64,000 nt of DNA from PALSA-693 sp963780345 (GTDB lineage: Bacteria > Actinomycetota > Acidimicrobiia > Acidimicrobiales > Palsa-688): contig CAWABU010000011.1 in assembly GCA_963780345.1 (NCBI GenBank), positions 124,001-188,000 of the forward strand, read 5' to 3'. Made by a program: the position numbers and the translations under genes. Positions 17,674 to 26,763 of the stretch are shown here, in pieces. Position 1 is the stretch's first letter. The number at the start of each line of letters is the position of its first letter. The notes beneath the pieces are model-generated. The model was given only the letters and a program-made list of their open reading frames with translations. It was not told the DNA's origin and did no database searches.

Positions 17674-18707
17674 CTGATCCAGGTCTTGACTTTCTCGATG
17701 AGCTCCAGCGGCTTCTCGCCGACGGGATTAACACTGAGAACGGTCACGCCGGCTGCCTTGTAGGCCTCGACTCGCTCGCGTACCTCGCCTTCGTCGCCGA
17801 CCATTGAGGTCGCGGCCAGGTAGTCCTCCGGGACCAGGGCCTCGGCCTCGGCCCGCTTTCCCGACAGGAACAGCTCCTGAATCTGCTCGGCCTCCTGCTC
17901 GTAGCCGTAGCGCTTGAAGACGTTGTTGTAGAAGTTCCTGCCCTTGGCCCCCATGCCACCGACGTACAGCGCCGTGCCCCCGCGACCTGACTCCCGCAGT
18001 CGCTGGGCGGTGTCGCGATCGCAGATCGACAGCACGCCACCGGCCGAGATCTCAAGGGGAGGCAGCTCAGGATCGCGCTGGGCCAGCCCGGCCTTGAGGT
18101 CGTCGCCCCAGACCTGATGGGCCTTGTCCGGGTGGAAAAAGGCGGGCAGCCAGCCCTCGGCGATCTCTGCGGTCATTTTCACGTTGGCCGGCCCCAGGCT
18201 GGCCACGAAGACCGGGATGCGCTCGCGAACAGGATGGTTGATGATCTTGAGGGGCTTGCCCAAGCCGGTCCCCTGATCCTCGGGCAACGGGATCTGGTAG
18301 GCGCTGCCGTGGTGCACAACCCGGTCCCGTCGCCATACCTGCCGGCAGACCTCGATGATCTCCCGGGTCCGGGTCAGTGGCTTGTCAAACGGTACGCCGT
18401 GCCACCCTTCGATGACCTGCGGCCCGGACGAGCCGATGCCGAGCACGAACCGTCCGCCCGACACGGCATCGAGGCCGGCGGCGGTCATCGCCGTCAGCGT
18501 CGGCGTTCGGGAGTACAGAGGCAGGATGCCCGACGCCAGCTCCACTCGCTCCGTCTGCCCGGCCAGGTAGCCGAGAAGGCTCACGGCGTCGAAGCTGTAC
18601 AGCTCCGCCACCCAGATCATGTCGATGCCCGCCCGCTCGAGGTCCTGGGCCCGCGCTGCGGACTGTCGAGGATCGCCGGTGTATGCGACTGAGGTGGAGA
18701 GTTTCAC
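17670..18707 (-). CDS. LLM-class F420-dependent oxidoreductase
   Basis: A TIM-barrel luciferase-like oxidoreductase of about 345 residues, expected to use F420 or FMN. Recognisable blocks are LSTSVAYTGDPRQSA at the N-terminus, AGIDMIWVAELYSFDA, and GRFVLGIGSSGPQVIEGWHG. The start is taken at the GTG before KLSTSV; the frame extends 12 codons further, so this start is uncertain. The stop codon lies in the terminal CTAG of repeat copy a. Substrate unknown. Confidence 0.88.
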   Translation of the reverse strand: MKLSTSVAYTGDPRQSAARAQDLERAGIDMIWVAELYSFDAVSLLGYLAGQTERVELASGILPLYSRTPTLTAMTAAGLDAVSGGRFVLGIGSSGPQVIEGWHGVPFDKPLTRTREIIEVCRQVWRRDRVVHHGSAYQIPLPEDQGTGLGKPLKIINHPVRERIPVFVASLGPANVKMTAEIAEGWLPAFFHPDKAHQVWGDDLKAGLAQRDPELPPLEISAGGVLSICDRDTAQRLRESGRGGTALYVGGMGAKGRNFYNNVFKRYGYEQEAEQIQELFLSGKRAEAEALVPEDYLAATSMVGDEGEVRERVEAYKAAGVTVLSVNPVGEKPLELIEKVKTWIS

Positions 18708-19212
18708 GTCGCGCAACTTAGCAGGGGCGCCTGGCCGGCCCACTGGAGTGCATCTGACACGACTGTCGGCTTTTGCCTTCCGGGGTGGTTGGGGGAGGGC
18801 AAAAGGGAGGTCCAGGTGGCGGACCGCCCCGTACCGAACTCGAGGCGGCCGTTGCTGTACCTTTCATGCCCGAACGAAGACGAGTACCACGCCGCCTTTG
18901 AACAGGCCCTGACCGAGGGGCGGGTCGTGTTGTGCCTGGTGACGGCGTTCGACATGATCCGTCGTTTACCTCGGCAAATGCCGCGGCGTTGACCCTCCGG
19001 CCGCGACCATCAAGATCGTCAACCCGGGAGTGCCGTCGAATTGAACGATGATGTTGATCGTCGTTCAAGGCCGGCACCCGGCTGAGCGGCGTAGCCGTCG
19101 CCGGCTCACGTGATGAAATCCACCATCGTTTGCTCAAGAAGGTGGGCGGCGGGCCGGTGACCGCCGCCGGGCACCGGATTCGCCCGCGGGCGAGGTGACT
19201 AGGCTGGCCTCC
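18708..19212. other. 505-bp intergenic region between divergent genes
   Basis: It separates the LLM gene (-) from the gene at 19213 (+). A 67-codon frame at 18789-18992 contains LLYLSCPNEDEYHAAFEQ but has no ribosome site or recognisable family, so I do not call it. The only clear structure is the inverted repeat at 19041-19068. Confidence 0.5.
19041..19068. promoter_or_regulatory. 28-bp inverted repeat, candidate operator
   Basis: TTGAACGATGAT (19041-19052), loop GTTG, ATCGTCGTTCAA (19057-19068). The 12-bp arms match at 11 positions. It is an AT-richer patch about 145 bp upstream of the + gene, with no T-tract, so an operator fits better than a terminator. The half-site CGTTCAA recurs at 33354-33360. 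Confidence 0.4.
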
Positions 19213-20145
19213 ATGAGTGCTGCCATGCCCAGCTTCGCCACCGAGATCACCCTGACCGGGCCGCTGCGTTCGCCGGCCCAGATGCTGCAGGACCAGGAAG
19301 TCGGCGGTCACTTGAGCGTGCACGACGCGGACACGGCCGCCACGCTCGGTCTTCTCGGCGCCCCGATCGAGGCCCCCACCCACTTCAGCCAGATCGACCC
19401 GCTGGCGGTCGCGTTGTGGGGTCAGGACTGGTTCGAGCACGGCTGCGTCAGCTGCCATTTCCGCACCATGGTGGTCGAAGGCGAACAAGTGCAGGCTTCG
19501 ATGACCACCGCCACTCCAACCTTCGGCCGGATCGAGGCCCACAAGGCCGATGGCACCCCGGTGCTCACCGGAACGGCGTCAATCGGACCTGATCATGCCC
19601 AGAGCGAGCTGGAGGCGCGGCTCGCTTCACAGGGCGACCCCGGTGAGCTGTACATCGTCGACCAGTTGCGGGTCGGGATGCGGAGCGACGAACCGCTGCA
19701 GGTGTCGGTCAATCACTCTGACCCAAACGGCCACGGCTATCCGTTCTCGCTGGCCGAGAAACTGGCGCGCATCACCGAGCCTCATCCCTGGTACACGCCC
19801 GAGGGCGGGGCCGGCTCACCGTGGGGACGGGCCGTCCTCCCGATGGAAATGATCAGCGTTCTGTCCAACAAGGCCGGCACTCGCTGGCCAGTTCGGGGTC
19901 CCGCCCTCGGCTTGTTCCTGGACCTGGAGATCCGTCTGGTCGACGGACCGGTGTTCGTGGGCCAGACCTACACCCTCGAGCAGGAAGTCGCCGGCCTGAG
20001 CCAGAGCCGCCGGACGGAGTCGTACTGGACTCGCACGACCATTACCGACGGGGACAGCGGCCGGGTCGCGGCGGTCGTGTTGCTGCACTCCGGGGTCTTC
20101 AAAGAGTCGTATGCCGACTACCCCAAGGCCCGATTGGGCCGCTGA
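19213..20145 (+). CDS. conserved hypothetical protein, possibly hotdog-fold
   Basis: A 310-residue cytosolic protein with no signal or membrane segment. The pattern APTHFSQIDPLAVALWG, then an aromatic/His-containing strand (CVSCHFRTMVVEGEQVQ), and a second half with GPVFVGQTYTLEQEV, suggests a double hotdog of the MaoC or FAS1-like dehydratase type, which would act on acyl-CoA. I cannot confirm the fold. ATG 19213 was chosen over GTG 19195; neither has a strong ribosome site. It is convergent with the ACMSD-like gene, with repeat copy b between them. Confidence 0.65.
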   Translation: MSAAMPSFATEITLTGPLRSPAQMLQDQEVGGHLSVHDADTAATLGLLGAPIEAPTHFSQIDPLAVALWGQDWFEHGCVSCHFRTMVVEGEQVQASMTTATPTFGRIEAHKADGTPVLTGTASIGPDHAQSELEARLASQGDPGELYIVDQLRVGMRSDEPLQVSVNHSDPNGHGYPFSLAEKLARITEPHPWYTPEGGAGSPWGRAVLPMEMISVLSNKAGTRWPVRGPALGLFLDLEIRLVDGPVFVGQTYTLEQEVAGLSQSRRTESYWTRTTITDGDSGRVAAVVLLHSGVFKESYADYPKARLGR

Positions 20146-20195
20146 TCGGGGGTAGCCGGGCCCGGCGGCCCCGAAGGGAAAACGCCCCCGGGTGG

Positions 20196-20307
20196 CTAGG
20201 GGGCTGCCTGCGAACTCGACGCCGGAAACTCGCGGCCTGGTGTCGTCATGCGACCAGGCGTTCTGATTGCCGAGTTTCCGGCGTCGAGTTTCTGGCCGGC
20301 CCACTAG
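20196..20307. repeat. 112-bp CTAG-ended palindromic element, copy b
   Basis: The best-preserved copy. CTAG is at both ends (20196-20199 and 20304-20307), the outer arms are about 37 bp with AACTCGACGCCGGAAACTCG exact in both arms, and an inner CCTGGT / ACCAGG hairpin encloses TCAT. It lies between convergent genes ending at 20145 and 20373, where its stem could also end transcription in both directions. Confidence 0.88.
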
Positions 20308-20372
20308 GGGCTCGATCCCACCTCGGGCGCGCTTCCGGTCGCGGTCCGCCCTCGGCCGCCCTCTCCCGACGG

Positions 20373-21527
20373 CTAGACCAGAGAGTAGATTTCGTTGACG
20401 TTGGCGCCGAGGAACCGGGCCCTGGTCTCCTCGCTGAGGGGCTTCACCAGCTGAGTCAGCGAATCGACCCAGCTTCCCGTGTGATCGGGGTGCGGGTAGT
20501 CCGTGGCCCACATGAACTGATGTGAGCCCACGTGGTCGAAGATGTACACGCTCGCCGTCTCGTCGGGGTCGCCGGAGATGAAGCATTGCCGGCGGAAGTA
20601 GTCGCTCGGCTTCATCTCGAGCCCGCTCATCTGGCCGACGCCGGTCTCGAAGATGGCATCGGCTCGGTCCAGGATGAAGCCGATCCAGCTGCTGCCCGCC
20701 TCGAGGACGCCGAGCTTCAGTTCCGGAAAGCGGTCGAGCAACCCGGTGCAGATGCAGGACAACAGCGCCTGCACGGACCCCTGGTGGCCGAGGACGCTGA
20801 AGTACAGGCCCGCGCCCTTGCCGAGCTCCGCGGCGGTGAACCGCGGCGGGAGGTTCTTGAGCGGCTCGAAGGTGGGGTGGATGGCGAGCGGGACACCGAG
20901 AGCCACGGCCCGGGCCCAGAGCGGGTCGTGGTCCGGGTGGCCGTGGGGTTTCTGGCTGTGAGTGAACGGCGCCACAAACCCGCCCTTGCATCCGTCTACG
21001 ACCGCTCGTTCGAGCTCGTCGGCTGAGCGCTCCGGGTCGAGGAGGGTCAGGTGGGCGATGGGCACGAGCTGGCCGCCACTGTCCCGGCAGAAGTCGGCGA
21101 TCCACCGGTTGTAGGCCCGCTGGTAGGCGAGCGTGATCTCCGGCTCGTCGACTTCGCACTCCCAGAGCAGGCCGATGGTGGGGTACAGCAACGCCCGGTC
21201 AAGATTCTCCTGCTGGAGGAGCTCGACCCGCTCCGTCGGATTGCCGGCCCCGAAAGGAATGTGGTCCATGTAGCGCCGGTCGGCGCTGGGCTTGATGCCC
21301 TTTTCGCCCATGGCGCCCATCAGGCCCAGCGAACCGGCCCGGGTGCGTTGGCTGCGTTGGCCATTGATCTCCAGCTCTTCCAGGCCATCGCCGTCGGTCA
21401 CGATGCGAATGGGCCGGTCCTGGTATTTCTCCTCGAGATACTCCTCCCACAGCGTGCCCGGCTCGAGGACATGACCGTCGGCGTCAACCGCGCCGTTGTA
21501 GGAGAAGCGGATGATCTCGTAAGCCAT
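20373..21527 (-). CDS. ACMSD-like amidohydrolase (amidohydrolase 2 family)
   Basis: A 384-residue TIM-barrel metal hydrolase or decarboxylase of the amidohydrolase-related (PF04909-type) family. The N-terminal DADGHVLEP has the D-x-x-H variant of the metal motif. VPLAIHPT provides a barrel His and FMWATDYPHPDHTG the C-terminal Asp/His site. Members decarboxylate or hydrolyse aromatic and cyclic acids, which suits the catabolic context. Start ATG 21527 has GGAGG 13 nt upstream; the longer frame reads through the divergent neighbour and is rejected. Reaction unknown. Confidence 0.88.
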   Translation of the reverse strand: MAYEIIRFSYNGAVDADGHVLEPGTLWEEYLEEKYQDRPIRIVTDGDGLEELEINGQRSQRTRAGSLGLMGAMGEKGIKPSADRRYMDHIPFGAGNPTERVELLQQENLDRALLYPTIGLLWECEVDEPEITLAYQRAYNRWIADFCRDSGGQLVPIAHLTLLDPERSADELERAVVDGCKGGFVAPFTHSQKPHGHPDHDPLWARAVALGVPLAIHPTFEPLKNLPPRFTAAELGKGAGLYFSVLGHQGSVQALLSCICTGLLDRFPELKLGVLEAGSSWIGFILDRADAIFETGVGQMSGLEMKPSDYFRRQCFISGDPDETASVYIFDHVGSHQFMWATDYPHPDHTGSWVDSLTQLVKPLSEETRARFLGANVNEIYSLV

Positions 21528-21626
21528 TTCCAGCCAACCTCCGGTCCGGGCCGCCCCACACTTGGTAGCATCACGAACGTTATCGGGTTTGCGGCGAGCT
21601 CGTCGAGAGGCCAACGGGAGAAGCCG

Positions 21627-22034
21627 ATGAGTGAACACCAGGAAGGCGTGAGAGCCATCGCCGAGCGTTTGCGCGACGACGTCTTTGGCGAGATCGATGA
21701 AGGCATAGCCGGGCTGTACGCGCCGGAGATCACGTTCCGGGTCAATATCGCCCCCGGCGTGACCGAAATGTCGGGCGCGGACTACTTCAATATGCGTCAC
21801 GACGAAGTCGGCAAACTCCGCAAGCTGGACGGCTATCGCATCGATGTTGAAGCCTGCTTCGTGCACGACACGGGGTTCGTGCTGACCACCCGGCTGTTCG
21901 GTACCACTCCCGAGGGCGTCGCCGTCGATCTGCCGGCCTGTCTTCTTTATGAGGTCAAAGACGGCCGCATCGCCGCCATCGAGGAGTTCGTCGACTCCGC
22001 CCAGGTGGCCCCCCTCATGAGCGTGCTCGGCTGA
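21627..22034 (+). CDS. SnoaL-like (NTF2-fold) protein
   Basis: A 135-residue single-domain protein with the NTF2/SnoaL pattern: an N-terminal helix (EGVRAIAERLRDDVFGEID), a short helix, then a curved sheet (CFVHDTGFVLTTRLFGT, LYEVKDGRIAAIEEFVDS). The family includes isomerases, cyclases and binding proteins. ATG 21627 follows GGGAGAAG. Divergent from the ACMSD-like hydrolase (99-bp gap), so the two may share a control region. The substrate is likely a small hydrophobic or cyclic acid. Confidence 0.82.
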   Translation: MSEHQEGVRAIAERLRDDVFGEIDEGIAGLYAPEITFRVNIAPGVTEMSGADYFNMRHDEVGKLRKLDGYRIDVEACFVHDTGFVLTTRLFGTTPEGVAVDLPACLLYEVKDGRIAAIEEFVDSAQVAPLMSVLG

Positions 22035-22039
22035 GCCAT

Positions 22040-22059
22040 ACCCAATCGACAAATTGGGT
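22040..22059. promoter_or_regulatory. perfect inverted repeat ACCCAAT/ATTGGGT
   Basis: ACCCAATCGACAAATTGGGT: 7-bp perfect arms with a 6-nt loop, 5 bp after the SnoaL stop and 64 bp before the amidohydrolase start. It is either an operator for the downstream gene or a hairpin ending the upstream one. No T-tract follows. Confidence 0.4.
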
Positions 22060-22123
22060 TGGGTAGTGGATACCTGTTAGCGTCCCGGGCGTTTGGTTCC
22101 CATCGGACAACACGGGAGTCGCC

Positions 22124-23839
22124 ATGCTCGATCTCGTTGTGCGGAACGCCCTCGTTTACGACGGCTCCGGGATGCCGCCGTTCCGTGGGGAGGTTGGGGT
22201 AAAAGGAGGACGGGTCGTCCGGGTCGGCCGCGCTCCGGAGCAGGGCCACGTCGAGCTCGACGCCGCCGGGCATGCGGTCGCCCCGGGCTTTATCGATGTC
22301 CATACTCATTTCGACGCTCAGGTCTGCTGGGATGGTCTCGCCCAACCGGAGCTCGAGCATGGCGTGACAACGGTCGTGACCGGCAACTGCTCATTGACCA
22401 TCGCCCCGCTCCACGCCGGCCAGCGCGACCGGCTCTGCCGCATGTTCCGTCAAATCGAAGACCTGCCCATGGCCGCCTTCGAAGAAGGCATCGACTGGCA
22501 GTGGGAGTCCTTTTCGGGCTGGCTCGGCGCCCTCCGCGGCAAGATCGGGATCAACCTGGCGCCGCTGGTCGGTCATAGCGCCTTGCGCATGTGGGTGATG
22601 GGCGAGGATGCCTTTCACCGCGAGGCCACCGCCGATGAAGTCGCAGCTATGCAGGCGGCGCTGGCCGAGTGCCTGGATGCCGGTGCCAGCGGACTGTCGA
22701 CCAGCTACATCGACGTCGACGACAACTTCAAACCGGTCCCGAGCCGGCTCGCCAGCCATGACGAGCTCCGGGCTCTGTCCGCAACCCTCGGCGCGGCCGG
22801 ACACGGCATTCTCCAGGTGGTCCACGAGTTCTACGACACCGCCAAGACGGTGGAACGGGTCGACATGCTCGCTGACCTCTCGCTCGAATACGGGATACCG
22901 ACCACGCTGGCGCCGCTCTTCCATAATCCGCGGGCGCCTGAGATGGTGCCGACGGTGCTGGGCCGGATCGAGGAGCAGGCCGGGCGGGGGGCGCGGGTGT
23001 GGCCCCAGGTCCAGACCCGTCCGATCGACATCAACTTCCGGCTCCGGGAGCGCAACTTCATGTTGGCTGCTTTGCCGGCATGGGGCCGGGTGTTCAGCCT
23101 CCCTGACCTCGAGCAGAAGATTGCGGCCTTCTCGGACCCCGACACCCGCGCCCAGCTGGTGTCCGAGGCCATGCCGGGCGGCGATCACCCGGAGCTCGCC
23201 GCCTTGCGGCGCCGGCTCGACCACGCCTACGTCCGCGGCGTGGCCAGGCCCGAGAATCGTGATCTGGTGGGGCGGCGGCTGAGCGAACTGGCCGATGAGC
23301 GAGGGACGACCGCGGTCGACGTCATGATCGACATTGCCTTGTCCGAGGATCTCCAGACCGAGTTCAAAAACGACGGCCTCGGTCACATCGACGTGGGGCC
23401 GGTGGGTGAGATGCTGGCCCATCCCAACGTGCTTATCGGCGCCTCTGATGCCGGGGCCCACGTCCAGGCCTTTGCCACCTACGGCGACACGGGCTACCTG
23501 TTCAGCCAGTTCGTCCGGTCGGCGGGGGTCATGCGGACCGAGCAAGCCGTGCGGCGGCTCACCCTGGAGCCGGCCCTGGCCTGGGGGCTACGGGATCGTG
23601 GCCTGCTCAACCCCGGCTATGCCGCCGACCTGGTGGTATTCGACCCCGCCTCGATCGACCGCGGCGAGGAGGTCGGGGCGTCAGACCTGCCGGGTGACGG
23701 CTTCCGCTACATCCGCCATTCGGTCGGCGTGGACACGGTGATCGTCAATGGCCACGTCACCTGGTCGGCCGAAGACGGATACGCCGCGGCCCGCGCCGGA
23801 CAGGTCGTGAGCCTGTCCACGCCGGCCCAGGTCGGCTGA
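22124..23839 (+). CDS. D-aminoacylase-like amidohydrolase
   Basis: A 571-residue second paralogue of the N-acyl-D-amino-acid deacylase group. Metal site DVHTHFDAQ (His60, His62), VVTGNCSLTIAP after the first barrel strands, GASDAGAHVQ carrying the late catalytic Asp, and a C-terminal LNPGYAADLVVFDP block. Start ATG 22124 begins directly with the beta-sandwich (LDLVVRNALVYDGSG). Amide hydrolysis is inferred from the family; whether the substrate is an acylated D-amino acid or a cyclic amide cannot be told. Confidence 0.9.
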   Translation: MLDLVVRNALVYDGSGMPPFRGEVGVKGGRVVRVGRAPEQGHVELDAAGHAVAPGFIDVHTHFDAQVCWDGLAQPELEHGVTTVVTGNCSLTIAPLHAGQRDRLCRMFRQIEDLPMAAFEEGIDWQWESFSGWLGALRGKIGINLAPLVGHSALRMWVMGEDAFHREATADEVAAMQAALAECLDAGASGLSTSYIDVDDNFKPVPSRLASHDELRALSATLGAAGHGILQVVHEFYDTAKTVERVDMLADLSLEYGIPTTLAPLFHNPRAPEMVPTVLGRIEEQAGRGARVWPQVQTRPIDINFRLRERNFMLAALPAWGRVFSLPDLEQKIAAFSDPDTRAQLVSEAMPGGDHPELAALRRRLDHAYVRGVARPENRDLVGRRLSELADERGTTAVDVMIDIALSEDLQTEFKNDGLGHIDVGPVGEMLAHPNVLIGASDAGAHVQAFATYGDTGYLFSQFVRSAGVMRTEQAVRRLTLEPALAWGLRDRGLLNPGYAADLVVFDPASIDRGEEVGASDLPGDGFRYIRHSVGVDTVIVNGHVTWSAEDGYAAARAGQVVSLSTPAQVG

Positions 23840-23850
23840 GGCCCCCAGAC

Positions 23851-23873
23851 CTGGCCGCGGCGCCGGCGGCCAG
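23851..23873. terminator. GC-rich hairpin between convergent genes
   Basis: CTGGCCGC and GCGGCCAG arms (8 bp) with a 7-nt loop, in the 60-bp gap between the convergent amidohydrolase (ends 23839) and phosphotransferase-like gene (ends 23900). No T-tract. Confidence 0.4.
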
Positions 23874-23899
23874 GAGCGGCGCCGGCGGCGCCGACCCTG

Positions 23900-24916
23900 T
23901 CAGGTTGCGGACGAGCGCGCTCCCGACGGCCGGACCAGCATGAGCAGGTCCCACTCCAGTTCGGGCACCCGACGGCCGCTGGCGGCCATCACGATGTTGG
24001 GGAACTCGCCGTTGAGGTGCTGGTGGGTCTGGCCGGCCAGGCCGAGTCCCCAGCGGAGGGTGCCGAGCACCTTCCACCACTCGAAGCGCTCCTCGTCGAA
24101 GGTTCCGCCGGCGCGCTCGTAGCCGGCCACAAACGGTTCCCGGTCGGCAAAGCCACCGATCTCGGATTTGTCCTCGCGGAAGCGCCACATACGCAGAGCC
24201 GGCCAGGCCAGATCCTGCATCGGGTCGCCGTGGCGCACCGTCCCTTCCCAGTCGAGCACCGCCACCAGGCCCTTCGGGCTCACGATGATGTTGCCGTTGC
24301 GAACGTCGGTGTGGACGATCGTCCGTTTTGGCGGCGGACCTGGCAGGCGGCGCTGGAGCCACCGCAGACCCATCGCCATGGCCGGTCGGGGCACGAGCAG
24401 GTCGGCCACTCCCTGCTCGGCGGTCTGCAGCGCTGTCTCCGCGGGATTCTCCGACGGGTCGTCCCTGAGCTCGGCGGGCGCCAGCGCCGGGTCGGCGGCG
24501 TGCAGGTGGGCCAGCGCCTCGCCCAGCTGGGTGGCCACCGTGTCGCCGATCCCCTCACTCTGCACCAGGCGCAGGACGCGACGAGGCACCGACTCGCCGT
24601 CGATGCGCTCCGAGAGAAAGAACGGGCCGCCCGCGTACGACGGGTCCGTGCAGACCGCGTGGACGTGGGGGACCGGCACCCCGTGCTCCTCGGCGACCAA
24701 ACGCACGCCGGCTTCCGCGGTGATCGGGTTGATCTGGATATCGGCCGTCGGCAGGATCGTCGCCACCAGGTGCAGCGTCGAGCCGTCGCTCCTGGCATCG
24801 AAGAGTACGTTGCCGCGGCGCGCACCGGCTGACGAGGCGCTCACGTTGCTGACGGTGTAGTCCTGTCCGAAGTGATCGGTCAGGAATCTCGCCAGGCCGG
24901 TGCTGAGATCGGTCAC
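23900..24916 (-). CDS. aminoglycoside phosphotransferase (APH)-like protein
   Basis: A 338-residue kinase-like fold protein. FLSERIDGESVPRR is the hinge region, HTDVRNGNIIV the catalytic HxDxxxxN loop and VLDWEGTVRHGDP the metal-binding Asp block, so it should bind ATP. In actinobacterial acyl-CoA clusters such proteins are unlikely to be resistance enzymes; ACAD10/11 in animals have a related kinase domain. GTG 24916 lies 10 nt after the amidohydrolase stop, so the two are co-transcribed. The raw frame runs on into the amidohydrolase only because that gene is frameshifted. Confidence 0.85.
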   Translation of the reverse strand: MTDLSTGLARFLTDHFGQDYTVSNVSASSAGARRGNVLFDARSDGSTLHLVATILPTADIQINPITAEAGVRLVAEEHGVPVPHVHAVCTDPSYAGGPFFLSERIDGESVPRRVLRLVQSEGIGDTVATQLGEALAHLHAADPALAPAELRDDPSENPAETALQTAEQGVADLLVPRPAMAMGLRWLQRRLPGPPPKRTIVHTDVRNGNIIVSPKGLVAVLDWEGTVRHGDPMQDLAWPALRMWRFREDKSEIGGFADREPFVAGYERAGGTFDEERFEWWKVLGTLRWGLGLAGQTHQHLNGEFPNIVMAASGRRVPELEWDLLMLVRPSGARSSAT

Positions 24917-24926
24917 TGGCGCCCCG

Positions 24927-26599
24927 TCAGCTCCGCGGGGCCGGGCGCACCAACTGACCCGGACGTCGATCGGCGGCGTCGGCATCCAGCTGGCCGTCTC
25001 GCTGGACCACCTCGCCGTTGACGAGCAGGTGGCGCATTCCGGACGGCTGGTCGGCCGTGAGCCGCTCCCCGTCGGCCGGAAAGTCGCGAACCCGCCGGAG
25101 CGGGCCGGGCGCGACCAGGTCAGGATCGAACACCACCACGTCGGCTGCCATGCCGGGAGCCAGCACGCCGCGGTCGGGAAAACCGAAGAGGCGGGTCTGG
25201 ACCTGGGTGAGCTTGTGGATGGCTTCCTCCAGGGTGAGCACCTGGCGTTCCCGGACCCAGTTGCCGAGCAGGTCGGTAGGGAGCGGGGCATCGCAGAGCT
25301 GACCGACGTGGGCCCCGGCGTCGGAAAGGCCCAGGGTGCACTGCTCCTCGCGGAGGAGCCCGGCGATGCCGTCCATATCGTCGTTGGCGAGGATCGAACG
25401 GACCCGGAGGGCGAGCTCCGGCTCCTCCAGGGTGACGTCCAGCAGCACGTCGAGGGGGTCGCCGCCGCGCTCGGCGGCCAGCTCGGACAGCTTGCGCCCG
25501 ACCAGCTGCGGGTTGGCGTCCGACATGAGGATCTCAAACGACTCCCACCGCGGCGGGATGCCCTCTGCGCCTCCCAGCGCTCGCGCACCTGCTTCCGCCA
25601 GGCCGGGTCGGCGAAGGCCGCCCGGCGCCCCTCCAGGCCGCCACTGGACAGTTGGGCGAAGACCGGATTGGTGTTGAGTACGAACGGCTCGGTCATCAAC
25701 ATCGAGAAGGTCAGGGGCCGGCACGACACCTGGGGCCAGACGTCGGCTCCCGCCGCCACGCCGGCCCGGTGGATGTCCACCATCCGCATGTGGGCGCCGT
25801 TCCCGAAGGTGAGCAGGGCCGTGTAGGTGAACGGCGCACCGATCTCCGGTTGCAGCTGGTAGGCCTCGGCGAACGACATGGCGTCGCCACCGTTGACCGC
25901 GACGACGCCCCGGCCGGCGGCACCGACGACCCGGAAGAGGGCTTCGATCTCGTCCCGGGCGGCCCGCCGACTGGGAATCGGCCGGCCGTCGGCGCCGAGA
26001 TGGGTGATGGCAAAGCTGGTCGCGAAACCGGCCGCGCCCGCATCCATGGCCTCGGCGACCACCGCCGACATCTTCTGGATCTCCTCGGCGGTCGCCGGCC
26101 GCTCCGCCGCGTCCGGACCCATCACCCACATACGCACCGGCGTGTGGCCGACGTAGGCCGAGAAGTTGATCATCGTGCCCCGTCGCTCCACCGAGCGCAG
26201 GTAGTCGGGGAACGTTTCGAAGTCCCACGGGATGCCCGCCATCAGCGAGGCCGGGTTCATGTCCTCAACCTTTTGCAGGGTGTTGGCAATGAGCTGCCGG
26301 TCGCGGCTGTGCGTCGGCGCGATCGAAAAGCCGCAGTTGCCCGCCACGACCGTCGTCACGCCATGGAAGCACGACGGCGTGAGGGCGGGATCCCAGAACA
26401 CCTGAGCGTCGTAGTGGGTGTGGATGTCCACGAAACCCGGGGCCACGACGTGGCCGCCGGCGTCGAGCTCGACGTCGCCGTGAAGGTGGTCGCCGATCTC
26501 GGCGATGCGCCCGCCCTCGATCGTGACATCAGCCCGGCGCCGTGGCGCTCCGGTCCCGTCGACGACCGTTCCGCCTCGGATCACTGTCGTTGTAGCCAT
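24927..26599 (-). CDS. D-aminoacylase-like amidohydrolase, frameshifted
   Basis: Third paralogue of the D-aminoacylase group. Metal site DIHTHYDAQ (His60, His62), VVAGNCGFSIAP, and late LGLSDAGAHVGQL with GVLAPGMAADVVVFDP. ATG 26599 has AGGGGGA upstream. The frame breaks at 25561-25563: adding one C to this CCC (plus strand) turns the flanks into a continuous WEAQRGIPPRWESFEIL, giving about 557 residues and the stop at 24927. Up to 25565 the gene is in one frame and afterwards in another, and both halves are well conserved, which argues for a recent indel or sequencing error. Confidence 0.85.
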
Positions 26600-26763
26600 G
26601 GGCGCGCGTCCCCCTTTAGCAAGTCGAACGACCACAGCCTAGTGGCCTGCGCTCCAGCCGTCACGGTTGGCGCCGACATGGAGGCCCGGGAGGGTCCGGG
26701 AGCTACCCCAGGCCGGCATGGCTAGCGATGGGAGGTCGGCGTTGCCGACGAGCGGGATCTGGA

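Noticed and set aside
15512..17677. 721-codon + strand frame opposite the D-aminoacylase-like gene
   Set aside because: It is antisense to a gene with a clear metal site and family blocks; the translated product is low-complexity with no recognisable family.
18789..18992. 67-codon ORF in the 18.7-19.2 kb gap
   Set aside because: No ribosome site, family or neighbour support; too short to accept on codon use alone.
20373..22052. 559-residue version of the ACMSD-like protein
   Set aside because: The extension runs antisense through the SnoaL-like gene; the ribosome site and family N-terminus support the start at 21527.
23900..26635. 911-residue amidohydrolase-APH fusion
   Set aside because: The join depends on an out-of-frame stretch after the indel at 25561. 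With the indel repaired the amidohydrolase stops at 24927 and the APH-like gene starts at 24916.
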